61,067 nt of DNA from an uncultured Bacteroidales bacterium (GCA_946059305.1 CAMGMU010000003.1:1-61067), one strand, 5' to 3'. Positions 1-8,826 are shown, numbered from the stretch's first letter. Notes: a model not told the origin generated them from the letters alone. Numbers and translations are program-made.

Positions 1-80
1 CGCTTCGCGCGTTCCAGAAGCCTGCGGCTGTTCCAATTGCCCTTCGGGCGTTCCAAGACTCCTCGGCCACTACTGAGTAG
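1..80. repeat. Hairpin island with TTCCA units
   Basis: Short GC-rich hairpins alternate with the pentamer TTCCA, for example a GCCC/GGGC hairpin at about 41-53. The unit at 39-56 recurs in inverted orientation at about 346-363, with one loop base changed, and a similar TTCCA/TGGAA hairpin lies at 5041-5054. This looks like an intergenic repeat family. No coding sequence is visible and no function can be assigned. Confidence 0.5.
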
Positions 81-88
81 AAAACTAA

Positions 89-120
89 GATAATCCCACC
101 GCTTTCGCGATGGGATTATC
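89..120. repeat. Perfect 10-bp inverted repeat (hairpin)
   Basis: GATAATCCCA at 89-98 and its exact reverse complement at 111-120 enclose a 12-nt loop. It resembles a terminator stem but has no clear T-run on either side, so it is listed only as an inverted repeat. Similar CCCA/TGGG stems occur at 19499-19523 and 60817-60845. Confidence 0.6.
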
Positions 121-130
121 TCGTCTAATA

Positions 131-240
131 CGGCAGTGCAGTAACGCAAAGCGTTACAAACAGTGCAGTAATTTCTATGTCAAAGCGTTACAAACGTTAC
201 AAACGTTACACATTTTAGAGTAAGGGTGTCTACTTTTTGC
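131..240. repeat. Intergenic repeat family, copy A
   Basis: This copy contains CAGTGCAGTAA twice, then 9-bp CGTTACAAA units in tandem, then a block ending in AGTAAGGGTGTCTA. The segment 179-232 is nearly identical to 5341-5393, on the other side of the BspA-like gene and in the same orientation. No gene is visible between 1 and 371. Confidence 0.75.
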
Positions 241-371
241 GGAAAAGATAAACCCAAATCAGGAAAAGACAGACTCCTCAATTCTCTAAAGACTTGCGCT
301 TGGAACTATTTGGAACAGCAGCTTAGCTGCCGCCTCCGACTACTGGAACGCCCGCAGGGCAAATGGAACAT

Positions 372-397
372 AAAAGGCCCTCGCTGGAGGGCCTTTT
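372..397 (-). terminator. Intrinsic terminator of the BspA-like gene
   Basis: An 11-bp stem (AAAAGGCCCTC and its complement) with a 4-nt loop is followed by T-runs on both strands. It starts 3 nt beyond the stop codon at 400-402, so it should terminate the minus-strand BspA-like transcript and may act in both directions. Confidence 0.85.
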
Positions 398-399
398 TA

Positions 400-3300
400 T
401 TATAGCTTCTGTCCTAAGATGGAGTATTCTTCGTCATCGCGAAGAATATAGATATGCCCATCGCGGTAAATCTTTCGCACACTTTGTTCGCTCGATTCAC
501 TTTCTACAGATTCAATATCCGTTTCTTCCTCGATGCATTCAATATACTTGAATTGCCCCCATACGGCATCAGCCATGTACTGGCTCTTGCTGCTGCAAGG
601 TACGCGGAGATACGTGTCGTAGTTTTCAAATGAGCTAGTCACTGCATACGGAGGAATAATAGGATGGCACGTGATGTTTGTAAGTTGCGTGCAGCCCATG
701 AAGGCATTTGCGCCAATGGATTCAATACCCTCGCTAATAGTCAACTTACTGAGCTTACTGCAATTCGCAAAAGCGTTATCGCCAATGGTGGTAGCCGTAT
801 TGACCATCTCGACTGCGGTAATCGAATCGCGGAACAGATACCAAGGCATCAAACTATCGGTATAGTTATACATCGCGCCTGAACCGGTAATCGAAATCGT
901 AGCTGTGTCATACTTCCAATAGAGGCTATCACCACACTGACCAGCATAATTCATTGCAAACTCAGCCGTAAGGGTCGTGTCCTGCGTAAGAATAATTGAA
1001 CGTGGATTATCCGTTACACCATCGCTCCATTGAGCAAAGTGGTAGCCGAAGTTAGGAGTTGCGGTCAATTGACAAGAAGTCTCGTACTCAAATGTACCAG
1101 CACCTTCGATTGTACCATTTTGGGCAACCCCAGTAATGGTGAACGAACGCTTTATGAAGATAACTTGATAAGCACAATCTGCGGTCACAACAATCGTTCG
1201 TGGGTTATCCGTATTGCCATCGCTCCAACGGCTGAACTGCCAACCATAGTCGGCCACAGCAGACAAAGTTACAGAATCTTGATACAAAGCAGTCGTATCA
1301 CCAACGATAGAGCCTGCACCTTCGTGCGACAAACTAATGCTGTATGCATTCTTAGCGAACTCGGCAGTAAAGGTAGTGTCTTGCGTAAGAATAATTGAAC
1401 GCGGATTATCCGTTACACCATCGCTCCATTGAGCAAAGTGGTAGCCGAAGTTAGGAGTTGCGGTCAATTGACAAGAAGTCTCGTACTCAAATGTACCAGC
1501 ACCTTCGATTGTACCATTTTGGGCAACCCCAGTAATGGTGAACGAACGCTTTATGAAGATAACTTGATAAGCACAATCTGCGGTCACAACAATCGTTCGT
1601 GGGTTATCCGTATTGCCATCGCTCCAACGGCTGAACTGCCAACCATAGTCGGCCACAGCAGACAAAGTTACAGAATCTTGATACAAAGCAGTCGTATCAC
1701 CAACGATAGAGCCTGCACCTTCGTGCGACAAACTAATGCTGTATGCATTCTTAGCGAACTCGGCAGTAAAGGTAGTGTCTTGCGTAAGAATAATTGAACG
1801 CGGATTATCCGTTACACCATCGCTCCATTGAGCAAAGTGGTAGCCGAAGTTAGGAGTTGCGGTCAATTGACAAGAAGTCTCGTACTCAAATGTACCAGCA
1901 CCTTCGATTGTACCATTTTGGCCAACCCCAATAATGGTGAACGAACGCTTTACAAAGATAGCCTTATAATCCTTATCCATAATAGCAACCACCACTCGCG
2001 GATTATCCGTATTTCCATCTTCCCATCTGCTGAACTCGTAGCCGTAGTCTGCCACAGCAGTCAAGGTTACAGAATCTTGATACATAGCGGTCGTATCACC
2101 TTGGGTAGTACCATTTCCCGTATGCGAGGTAGTTATTTGGCAGCTGTCGTTTGTCGCAAATACAACCATGATTGTTGTATCTTGCGTAAGAACGATTGAA
2201 CGAGGATTATCCATTACGCCATCACTCCACTGATCAAAATAATAGCCATTTACAGGGTAAGCATAAATGATTGCGGGTGTTTCACAATCAGGAGATTGTA
2301 CAATCTGCACACTACCCGTACCATAGTTAAGTGGCAACACATTTAGTTCGTACACAACCGAGTCGATGATTGCATAATTGTTCCAAGGATTGATGCTATA
2401 CGCACCAACACTATTACAAGGAACAAAAATTTGCATATCGTCTGGTACCCTTCCTAAAATACTCCTACCACTTACGGGGGGCGTTGTTGCCTTGCAAATG
2501 ATTGAAGAAAGATTATAGCAATCATAGAAAGCATAATCTCCAATACTCGTCACACTCTTGCCAATTGTGACAGAAGTAAGACCTGAGCAACCATAGAACG
2601 CCCCTTTCCCAATGCTCGTTACACTATTAGGAATGGTGATGTAAGTAAGGTTAGTACTATAACAGAACGAATATATTCCGAGGCTCGTAACACTATTCGG
2701 GATAGTGACAGAAGAAAGGTTGGTGCAGCGATTAAAAGCATAATCTCCAATATTCGTTACGCTATTAGGTATAGTGACAGAAGTAAGGCTCGAACAACCA
2801 TAGAACAAATAATCCCCAATGTTCGTTACACTATTCGGGATAGTGACAGAGGTGAGACCTGTGCAGGCCTGAAACGCCCTTTCTCCAATGCTTGTTACAC
2901 TATTGCCAATTGTGACAGAAGTGAGACCTGAACAACTATAGAACGCCCCTTTCCCAATGCTCGTTACACTATTCGGGATAGTGACAGAGGTGAGACCTGT
3001 GCAGGCATCAAACGCCCATTCTCCAATGTTCGTTACGCTATTGCCAATTGTGACAGAAGTAAGACCTGAGCAACCCAAGAACGCCCCTTCTCCAATGCTC
3101 GTTACACTATTAGGTATGGTGATGTAAGTAAGGTTAGTACTATAACAGAACGAATATATTCCGAGGCTCGTAACACTATTCGGGATAGTGACAGAAGAAA
3201 GGTTGGTGCAGCGATTAAAAGCATAATCTCCAATATTCGTTACGCTATTAGGTATAGTGACAGAAGTAAGGCTCGAACAACTATAAAAAGCCGCTTTTCC

Positions 3301-4692
3301 AATGGCGGTCACACTGTTGGGAATATTGACAGAAGTAAGGTTAGAACAACCATAGAACAAATAATCCCCAATGTTCGTTACACTATTAGGGATAGTGACA
3401 GAGGTGAGACCTGTGCAGTCCTCAAACGCCCCTTCTCCAATGTTCGTTACGCTATTAGGTATAGTGACAGAAGTAAGGCTCGAACAACTATGGAACGCCC
3501 CTTTCCCAATGTTCGTTACACTATTGCCAATTGTGACAGAAGTAAGACCTGAGCAACCCAAGAACGCCCCTTCTCCAATGCTCGTTACACTATTAGGTAT
3601 GGTGATGTAAGTAAGGTTAGTACTATAACAGAACGAATATATTCCGAGGCTCGTAACACTATTCGGGATAGTGACAGAAGAAAGGTTGGTGCAGCGATTA
3701 AAAGCATAATCTCCAATGTTCGTTACACTATTGCCAATTGTGACAGAAGTGAGACCTGAACAACCATAGAACGCCCCTTCTCCAATGCTCGTTACACTAT
3801 TGCCAATTGTGACTGAAGTGAGACCTGAACAACCATAGAACGCCCCTTCCCCAATGCTGATTATGCTATCGGAGATTGTGATGGAAGTAAGGTCTTTTTG
3901 TCCACCAAAAGCCCAATCTCCAATGTGCGTTACACTATTGGGAATAACCGTGGCAGCGCAACCTGTAATTAATGTATTGGATGCTGTCTCAATGATTGCA
4001 TTGCAGTTATTGCGAGAATCAAATATTGGATTGCCATTTTCAACGATGATGGAGGTTAAGTTAATACAGCCGGAGAACGGTCCATCTCCAAGGCTCGTTA
4101 CGCTATTTGGAATAGTGATGGTCGTAAGGTTGGAGCACCCGAAAAAAGCACTTTCTCCAATGCCCGTTACACTATTGGGAATAATAGTTGATGAACAACC
4201 AGCAATCAAGCTATTAGTCGCTGTCTCAATGATTGCATTGCAGTTATTGCGTGAATCATATACCGGATTACCATTTTCTACTACAATGGAAACAAGACTT
4301 GAACAACTCCGAAATGCATCTTTCCCAATGCTCGTTAGGCTATTGGGGATAATAATAGAAGTAAGGCCTGAGCAATATCCAAACGCCCATTCTCCAATGT
4401 TCGTTACGCTATTGGGAATAGTGATGGATGTAAGAGTGCTACAACCAAGGAAAGCGGAATCCCCTATGCTCGTAACACTATACGTTGTTCCTTGGTAAGT
4501 TATAGAAGAGGGAATCATAAAATAAGTTAAGCCTACGTAATTTGAATCTGATGATTCCGACTGACAAGTCACTTCCACTGTATTACTACCAGTATAGCTG
4601 TAATACAAGTCACCGGACCGAAAGTCGTAGGCATGTGCACTTAGGGCGGTCAGTATGACGGCCACTAAAGAAAGGAGGATTTTGTGTTTCAT
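400..4692 (-). CDS. BspA-like leucine-rich repeat surface protein
   Basis: This is a secreted or surface protein of about 1430 residues. A signal peptide (MKHKILLSLVAVIL..., ending AHA) fixes the start at 4692; an in-frame ATG at 4719 lies against a terminator T-run and is less likely. Residues of about 65-780 hold some thirty 23-residue BspA/TpLRR repeats of the type LTSVTIPNSVTNIGEGAF. Residues of about 785-1240 hold Listeria-Bacteroides (InlB B-like) repeats with the core FSRWSDGNTDNPR. A short LRR patch follows. The last ~25 residues end in ILGQKL, resembling tails seen on other secreted Bacteroidales proteins. BspA-type proteins are known adhesins that bind host proteins or other bacteria; the ligand here is unknown. 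DNA repeats inside the gene are almost identical, so copy number may vary. It stands alone with its own leader and terminator. Confidence 0.93.
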   Translation of the reverse strand: MKHKILLSLVAVILTALSAHAYDFRSGDLYYSYTGSNTVEVTCQSESSDSNYVGLTYFMIPSSITYQGTTYSVTSIGDSAFLGCSTLTSITIPNSVTNIGEWAFGYCSGLTSIIIPNSLTSIGKDAFRSCSSLVSIVVENGNPVYDSRNNCNAIIETATNSLIAGCSSTIIPNSVTGIGESAFFGCSNLTTITIPNSVTSLGDGPFSGCINLTSIIVENGNPIFDSRNNCNAIIETASNTLITGCAATVIPNSVTHIGDWAFGGQKDLTSITISDSIISIGEGAFYGCSGLTSVTIGNSVTSIGEGAFYGCSGLTSVTIGNSVTNIGDYAFNRCTNLSSVTIPNSVTSLGIYSFCYSTNLTYITIPNSVTSIGEGAFLGCSGLTSVTIGNSVTNIGKGAFHSCSSLTSVTIPNSVTNIGEGAFEDCTGLTSVTIPNSVTNIGDYLFYGCSNLTSVNIPNSVTAIGKAAFYSCSSLTSVTIPNSVTNIGDYAFNRCTNLSSVTIPNSVTSLGIYSFCYSTNLTYITIPNSVTSIGEGAFLGCSGLTSVTIGNSVTNIGEWAFDACTGLTSVTIPNSVTSIGKGAFYSCSGLTSVTIGNSVTSIGERAFQACTGLTSVTIPNSVTNIGDYLFYGCSSLTSVTIPNSVTNIGDYAFNRCTNLSSVTIPNSVTSLGIYSFCYSTNLTYITIPNSVTSIGKGAFYGCSGLTSVTIGKSVTSIGDYAFYDCYNLSSIICKATTPPVSGRSILGRVPDDMQIFVPCNSVGAYSINPWNNYAIIDSVVYELNVLPLNYGTGSVQIVQSPDCETPAIIYAYPVNGYYFDQWSDGVMDNPRSIVLTQDTTIMVVFATNDSCQITTSHTGNGTTQGDTTAMYQDSVTLTAVADYGYEFSRWEDGNTDNPRVVVAIMDKDYKAIFVKRSFTIIGVGQNGTIEGAGTFEYETSCQLTATPNFGYHFAQWSDGVTDNPRSIILTQDTTFTAEFAKNAYSISLSHEGAGSIVGDTTALYQDSVTLSAVADYGWQFSRWSDGNTDNPRTIVVTADCAYQVIFIKRSFTITGVAQNGTIEGAGTFEYETSCQLTATPNFGYHFAQWSDGVTDNPRSIILTQDTTFTAEFAKNAYSISLSHEGAGSIVGDTTALYQDSVTLSAVADYGWQFSRWSDGNTDNPRTIVVTADCAYQVIFIKRSFTITGVAQNGTIEGAGTFEYETSCQLTATPNFGYHFAQWSDGVTDNPRSIILTQDTTLTAEFAMNYAGQCGDSLYWKYDTATISITGSGAMYNYTDSLMPWYLFRDSITAVEMVNTATTIGDNAFANCSKLSKLTISEGIESIGANAFMGCTQLTNITCHPIIPPYAVTSSFENYDTYLRVPCSSKSQYMADAVWGQFKYIECIEEETDIESVESESSEQSVRKIYRDGHIYILRDDEEYSILGQKL
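1004..1935 (-). repeat. 399-bp tandem repeats inside the BspA-like gene
   Basis: Two successive 399-bp units (1004-1402 and 1403-1801) appear identical at the DNA level, and a third partial unit continues to about 1920-1935. Each unit codes 133 residues, that is two alternating InlB-B-like modules. Perfect DNA identity indicates recent duplication or ongoing gene conversion. Confidence 0.9.
2574..3720 (-). repeat. 483-bp higher-order LRR repeats
   Basis: Nearly identical blocks begin at 2574, 3057 and 3540, exactly 483 bp apart, which equals seven 69-bp LRR units. Blocks 1 and 2 agree over the last ~158 bp (2641-2798 against 3124-3281), and blocks 2 and 3 agree to about 3237 and 3720. The repeat array therefore grew by duplication of seven-LRR cassettes. 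Confidence 0.85.
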
Positions 4693-4721
4693 ATTGATAA
4701 AAAATTGGTGAATATGCATAC

Positions 4722-4754
4722 AAAAAAACGCGGGTAACTGAATGTTATCCGTGT
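4722..4754 (-). terminator. Terminator-like hairpin in the BspA leader
   Basis: On the minus strand a 10-bp stem (4745-4754 with 4730-4739 in plus coordinates) with a 5-nt loop is followed by seven T. It lies about 30 nt before the chosen start codon at 4692. It could be an attenuator controlling the gene or the 3' end of a separate small RNA. Confidence 0.7.
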
Positions 4755-5157
4755 TTTGAGGTCCTGAGAAAACCCATCCATTCGAAAAACATGCAGAAAC
4801 CCACGCGTGTATATCATACGCACGCGCACCTCAAAAAACAAGGTACGCATGAGTGTATGGTACACCCATGAGCATCTACTTATTCTTGAATTCGAAATGG
4901 ATATGAAATTTCTCAGGTTTCAAAACATCGAATCACAAGCGTCAGTAAACGCTATCAATATGTCCGCAAAGCCCGCCACTTACGCGTGGGTTTTGCAATT
5001 GGCATTGCAAGCAATGCCTTGCAGGAATTGCGCCTGCTTGTTCCACGCTTGGAACAGTCTTCTGCTTCTTGCTCCCAGCAGATAGGGGAGTCACGGTTTT
5101 ACATCACGTGAGCGATGTGATTCAGAGCAACCTCAAATGGAGGATAAATCCAAATTC
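4755..5157 (-). ncRNA. Hairpin-rich leader or small RNA upstream of BspA
   Basis: About 400 nt lie between a good minus-strand promoter (5163-5194) and a terminator-like hairpin (4722-4754). The stretch holds a chain of separate stem-loops: 5072-5090, 5039-5056, 5021-5037, 5001-5018 (8-bp perfect stem), 4938-4953 and 4848-4870 (10-bp stem with one wobble). I see no protein-coding frame of convincing quality. I do not recognise RNase P RNA, tmRNA, SRP RNA or a known riboswitch core. It is either a regulatory 5' leader or an independent RNA. Confidence 0.45.
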
Positions 5158-5162
5158 GGCTG

Positions 5163-5194
5163 CAAAGATACAAACAATTTTTGATATATGCAAA
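5163..5194 (-). promoter_or_regulatory. Promoter for the BspA leader
   Basis: On the minus strand a TTTG at 5194-5191 is separated by 20 nt from TATCTTTG at 5170-5163, matching the Bacteroidota vegetative promoter. Transcription would start near 5157 and run toward the BspA-like gene. Confidence 0.75.
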
Positions 5195-5313
5195 TGCTGG
5201 AACAAAATTTATCAAAATTATTTTTACGACTACTATCCATTTCGTAATTATCCTGAATACATAGACACTTTCCTAAGAAAGTAGACAGTGGCGAGCATCG
5301 AGCAAAGCATTAA

Positions 5314-5476
5314 ACAGTGCAGTAACACTTTGACTTATTTGTCAAAGCGTTACAAACGTTACAAACGTTACACATTTTTGAGTAAGGGTGTCTATTTTCG
5401 AGCAGTGAGCTATGAGCGGTGAGCAGCACGAAGTGCAGTGAGCGGAGTGAGCGTTACACATTTTAGAGTAAGGGTG
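5314..5476. repeat. Intergenic repeat family, copy B and a partial third copy
   Basis: The stretch 5341-5393 repeats copy A (179-232) almost base for base, preceded by CAGTGCAGTAA at 5315-5325. A shorter piece recurs at 5449-5474. Between them lie GTGAGC-rich short repeats and a GCACGAAGTGC palindrome (5428-5438) that is also found near 19617. No gene is present between 5195 and 5539. Confidence 0.75.
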
Positions 5477-5539
5477 ACGCAAGAAAAATCGCAATTATCT
5501 AATTGATAACCAATTATTTATACTACATTTCAGTATCGA

Positions 5540-7564
5540 CTACTTATTCGCTTCGATGCGGATGGCAAAACCACCACCCGAAGCCAACCAAAGCGGTAAA
5601 GTTGTTTCGGCATTCACGGTCATCGTTTCTATGGTATAGGCATAGGGGTTGGTTAGCCAATCGGCACCTTCGGCATCCCGGTAGATGGTTGCAGTATAAC
5701 TACGGTTTTGCGGCAAGAAACTGAGATTAAGCGTAAGTGTACGGGCATCATCGTTGGTTGTTCCACCAATGTACCAATCATCAGAATGGCGATCTTGACG
5801 TGCGAAAACAACGTATTGACCAATCTCACCCATCAGTAGTTGGGATTGTTTCCAATCGCAGGGCACATCCTCTATGAATCGGAAAGCATCGGGGTGCTTC
5901 ATGTAACTCTCAGGCAGGTCGCATGCCATCTGCAAGGGCGAGTACATCGTAACGAAAAGACCGAGCTGATTAGCGATTGTAGCATGTACGCGTGTATTAG
6001 GCTGAACAGGATTCGAGAAATCAAACACGCCAGGTGTATAGTCGGCCGGACCAGCCAACATACGAGTGAACGGAAGGGTGCATACGTGAGAAGCGGGCGA
6101 ACCGCCATCAGCAGCCCATGCGTTCCACTCCTGACCGCGGATACCCTCTTGCGTCATCAGATTCGGATAAGTGCGCTGCAAACCGGTAGGCATCACTGGC
6201 TCATGATTATCAATGGTCACATGTTTACGGGCGGCCGTTTCGATTACCGAACGGTAGTGTCGTACGCCCGACTGTGAGCGATTATATTGGCGGCCATCGA
6301 GGGTAGTGATAATGGGAGAGACATAACCAGTCTTCACGGCAGTAATACCATGCGCCTTCATATAGTCATAGGCTGCTTCCATCTCTTGCTGATATTGTCC
6401 TGCCTGACCGCTCGTTTCGTGGTGGCTGATAATCTCTACACCCAGCGAATCGGCTAAGTGGGACAGGTAATCGATATCGTAATCCGAATAAGGCTCTACA
6501 AAAGAGAATCGCTCGTCTGGCCAAACGCCTTCGTAGCCCTCCCAGCCTTTGTTCCATCCTTCTGCCAACACGGCTTGGATATGATGTTCGGCAGCAAAAC
6601 GCAAGTAGCGCTCCATATTCTCCGTAGTGGCACCATGAATAGGACTTTGCCGCCAGGTCATTGTCTTCAGATGCATGCCCCACCAGATACCGATGAACTT
6701 CATCGGACGAATCCAAGAAGTGTCGTCGATAGCGCAAGGATCGTTGAGGTTGAGCATGATGCGGCTTGCACAAAGGTCTGCAAGATTATTCGTAAGGATA
6801 AGCATGCGCCAAGGCGTTTGGAAAGGTGCTCGACAATAGGCTTTTACGCCATTCTGCCAAGGCGTGAGATACGTACAAACCGACGAATCAGCGATATAGA
6901 AATTCTGCGCAGGGTAATCTACCAATTGAGCCTCATGCAAATAGCCATACGAGCCGTCTGCCCATTGGAGCGTAATGGGGTCACACATCGAGTCTTTACT
7001 AAGTAGCGGGGCATCGGTATAGATGGCTTCGTAATATTCGGTTCGCCATGGTATAGACCATGCTGTTGGTTCTTCTGAGAATCGATAGGTAGTATGCTCG
7101 TCCATAATCATAAACGAGTCGAGTCCAGGCTGCTCAGGGAAGCGATAGCGGAAAGCAAAGCCATCGTTGAAAGCCCGGAAAATCACATCCATACGGATAC
7201 CAGATGAGTGCTTGAGTTCAACCACCAATTCGTTGTGATTGTCAGTGATATATTGCTCTTCGCCCCAAGTTGTTTCCCATGTATCAGCAAAAGACGAAGT
7301 CGAGGTATTTACAATGCTGAAACCATCGCGCAATTCGATAGCTGCAGACTTGCTGCTGTTGGCAGCGCCCGAATCGGTTATCTTGATAAGCGAGAAACCC
7401 AAATCTCCGCTTACCCCCTTGGGAGAAACATGGTAGGTAGCACCGCCTGATTCGGTCAGCGAGACATCAATCTTCAGCTGACCATCCGGCGAACTTACGG
7501 CTGCCTTCTTAGAGCAGGAAAACAGGCAGCATACGGCTGCAAAAAGGATAATCGTTTTACGCAT
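5540..7564 (-). CDS. GH97 alpha-glucosidase (SusB-like lipoprotein)
   Basis: This 674-residue glycoside hydrolase family 97 enzyme probably releases glucose from malto-oligosaccharides in the periplasm. The N-terminus (LFAAVCCLFSCSKK) is a lipoprotein signal with a lipobox Cys. An N-terminal beta-sandwich (about 25-270) precedes a (beta/alpha)8 barrel and a C-terminal beta domain. Motifs fit the inverting SusB type: HHETSG (Glu about 383), NHEPVMPTG (Glu about 455) and RGQEW (Glu about 478), with the spacing known for SusB, and KTGYV where retaining members carry a catalytic Asp. No susC/susD pair lies nearby, so it is not in a polysaccharide utilisation locus here. A MITE-like element separates it from the upstream gene, and no promoter is evident right before it. 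Confidence 0.93.
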   Translation of the reverse strand: MRKTIILFAAVCCLFSCSKKAAVSSPDGQLKIDVSLTESGGATYHVSPKGVSGDLGFSLIKITDSGAANSSKSAAIELRDGFSIVNTSTSSFADTWETTWGEEQYITDNHNELVVELKHSSGIRMDVIFRAFNDGFAFRYRFPEQPGLDSFMIMDEHTTYRFSEEPTAWSIPWRTEYYEAIYTDAPLLSKDSMCDPITLQWADGSYGYLHEAQLVDYPAQNFYIADSSVCTYLTPWQNGVKAYCRAPFQTPWRMLILTNNLADLCASRIMLNLNDPCAIDDTSWIRPMKFIGIWWGMHLKTMTWRQSPIHGATTENMERYLRFAAEHHIQAVLAEGWNKGWEGYEGVWPDERFSFVEPYSDYDIDYLSHLADSLGVEIISHHETSGQAGQYQQEMEAAYDYMKAHGITAVKTGYVSPIITTLDGRQYNRSQSGVRHYRSVIETAARKHVTIDNHEPVMPTGLQRTYPNLMTQEGIRGQEWNAWAADGGSPASHVCTLPFTRMLAGPADYTPGVFDFSNPVQPNTRVHATIANQLGLFVTMYSPLQMACDLPESYMKHPDAFRFIEDVPCDWKQSQLLMGEIGQYVVFARQDRHSDDWYIGGTTNDDARTLTLNLSFLPQNRSYTATIYRDAEGADWLTNPYAYTIETMTVNAETTLPLWLASGGGFAIRIEANK

Positions 7565-7596
7565 TTTTCAATAATTATGGCTGTTTTTCGTTATTA

Positions 7597-7807
7597 TTAA
7601 GGTGGGTTCTAAAAATTAGCTTTGTGAGATTTTGGATTTATTTTCGAGGAAAAATTGGAAGTAAAAGAGGGAGCGTAGCGAGCTACGTGACTGATTTTAC
7701 TTACGATTTGGGCCGAAAAGAAACCAAAAGATGACAAATAATGCATTTTTGTTACCCACAACAATGAATAGTTTTTCTTAAGTGGGAATTTTTAGAACCC
7801 ACCTTAA
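7597..7807. mobile_element. MITE-like element with 17-bp terminal inverted repeats
   Basis: GGTGGGTTCTAAAAATT at 7601-7617 is repeated as its exact reverse complement at 7787-7803. TTAA flanks both ends (7597-7600 and 7804-7807) and could be a target-site duplication. The 203-bp interior has no ORF of note but contains a CGTAGC/GCTACG hairpin near 7674. It sits directly after the stop codon of the helix-hairpin-helix gene. Size, perfect ends and lack of a transposase fit a non-autonomous element mobilised in trans. Confidence 0.75.
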
Positions 7808-8806
7808 CTATTTTTCGTATGAGATATATGGGCGCAACCGCGCGAGGTCTTCTTCTGTAAAGACCAACTGATGGTCGGATTTGAGCGCCTTCAATTCTTC
7901 TTCGCTTCGGATAGCCCCTTTCCGATGCCGGCGGTCACGAATGGCTTTGGCTTGCGAAAAACTCAAATACGGATGGCGCACCATCGCATCTACAGACAAC
8001 CGATTGATATAGAGCAAATTGATGGAAGTCGGATCTGCGATGAAATGCGGGATGATAGAGTCCAAATTTTGTATGGGAGGCTTCAGCTCACGCAGTTGCT
8101 CCACAGATACAAACCCACCCAAGCGCTTTCTATATCGGATAATATTTTTGGCCGTATAAGAACCAATGCCGCGGATATAACACAACTCCAGCGTATCGGC
8201 AGTATTAAGATTGAGAATGGTGTCTTTCTTAATGATATAGTTGTTTGTAGATGCGAGTGTCGTATCAGGGCTAATCTGAATATATGGTTCCAACGCAGAA
8301 AAGAGCGAATCGGTCATGCCATATACGTTGCGAAAGTCCTCTTTTTTCCTGAACCGTCCCCCCTTTTCTCGATAACGCCCCACCGACTTAGCCATCCAAG
8401 GCCGAAGTCCAAGATGTACCAGCGTAGTACTATCGGCAGTGTTAGGATCAAACGGTTGCAGGATAATCTCGATATGCTCTTGAGCATAGCGAATAGAATC
8501 TCGAATGGCTTTCTCTCTCTCCCATTGTGCTCTCTTCTTTTCTCGCTCCCTCCGTTGCTCCTCCCATATCGGACGTAAGCTGTCTCGCTCATGCTTCTGC
8601 TTTGCCCACACCGCACGCAGGCTGTCACGCTCTGCTACCGACCGCATAAGACTGTCTTGCACCTCTTTGCGCTCTTGACGCTGCTTGAACGTATTTCTGC
8701 GAGCATTATCACTGCGATTCATGAAGTGAATACAAGTTGCTACTACTCCTATTATCAGAGCGGCAACCAATATCCCTATGAATTGTTCAGAAATGCGTAT
8801 TTTCAT
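7808..8806 (-). CDS. Helix-hairpin-helix (ComEA-like) membrane-anchored protein
   Basis: This 332-residue protein has a single N-terminal membrane segment (about residues 9-28) and a charged coiled-coil-like stretch rich in Arg, Glu and Lys (about 35-110). Helix-hairpin-helix modules follow: FDPNTADSTTLVHLGL (about 118 on) and LNLNTADTLELCYIRGIG (about 198 on), then a weaker third copy. In ComEA such modules bind DNA without sequence specificity during uptake, but Bacteroidota proteins of this kind lack proof of that role. The stop codon abuts the MITE at 7807, so the extreme C-terminus could have been altered by the insertion. Confidence 0.75.
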   Translation of the reverse strand: MKIRISEQFIGILVAALIIGVVATCIHFMNRSDNARRNTFKQRQERKEVQDSLMRSVAERDSLRAVWAKQKHERDSLRPIWEEQRREREKKRAQWEREKAIRDSIRYAQEHIEIILQPFDPNTADSTTLVHLGLRPWMAKSVGRYREKGGRFRKKEDFRNVYGMTDSLFSALEPYIQISPDTTLASTNNYIIKKDTILNLNTADTLELCYIRGIGSYTAKNIIRYRKRLGGFVSVEQLRELKPPIQNLDSIIPHFIADPTSINLLYINRLSVDAMVRHPYLSFSQAKAIRDRRHRKGAIRSEEELKALKSDHQLVFTEEDLARLRPYISYEK

Positions 8807-8826
8807 ATAAAGGAAGAAACGTATGG

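Noticed and set aside
400-480. Type IX secretion sorting domain at the end of the BspA-like protein
   Set aside because: The short tail ending ILGQKL resembles tails of secreted Bacteroidales proteins, but a full beta-sandwich CTD of about 70 residues is not present, so sorting by type IX secretion is not claimed.
2574-3720. CRISPR-like array
   Set aside because: The regular repeats are in frame and code leucine-rich repeats; there are no spacers and no cas genes.
4755-5157. RNase P RNA, tmRNA or SRP RNA in the BspA leader
   Set aside because: The universal RNase P core, a tmRNA tag frame with CCA end, and the SRP tetraloop region were looked for on both strands and not found.
5840-6277. 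Plus-strand frame opposite the GH97 gene
   Set aside because: The frame is antisense to well-conserved GH97 catalytic sequence and shows no domain of its own.
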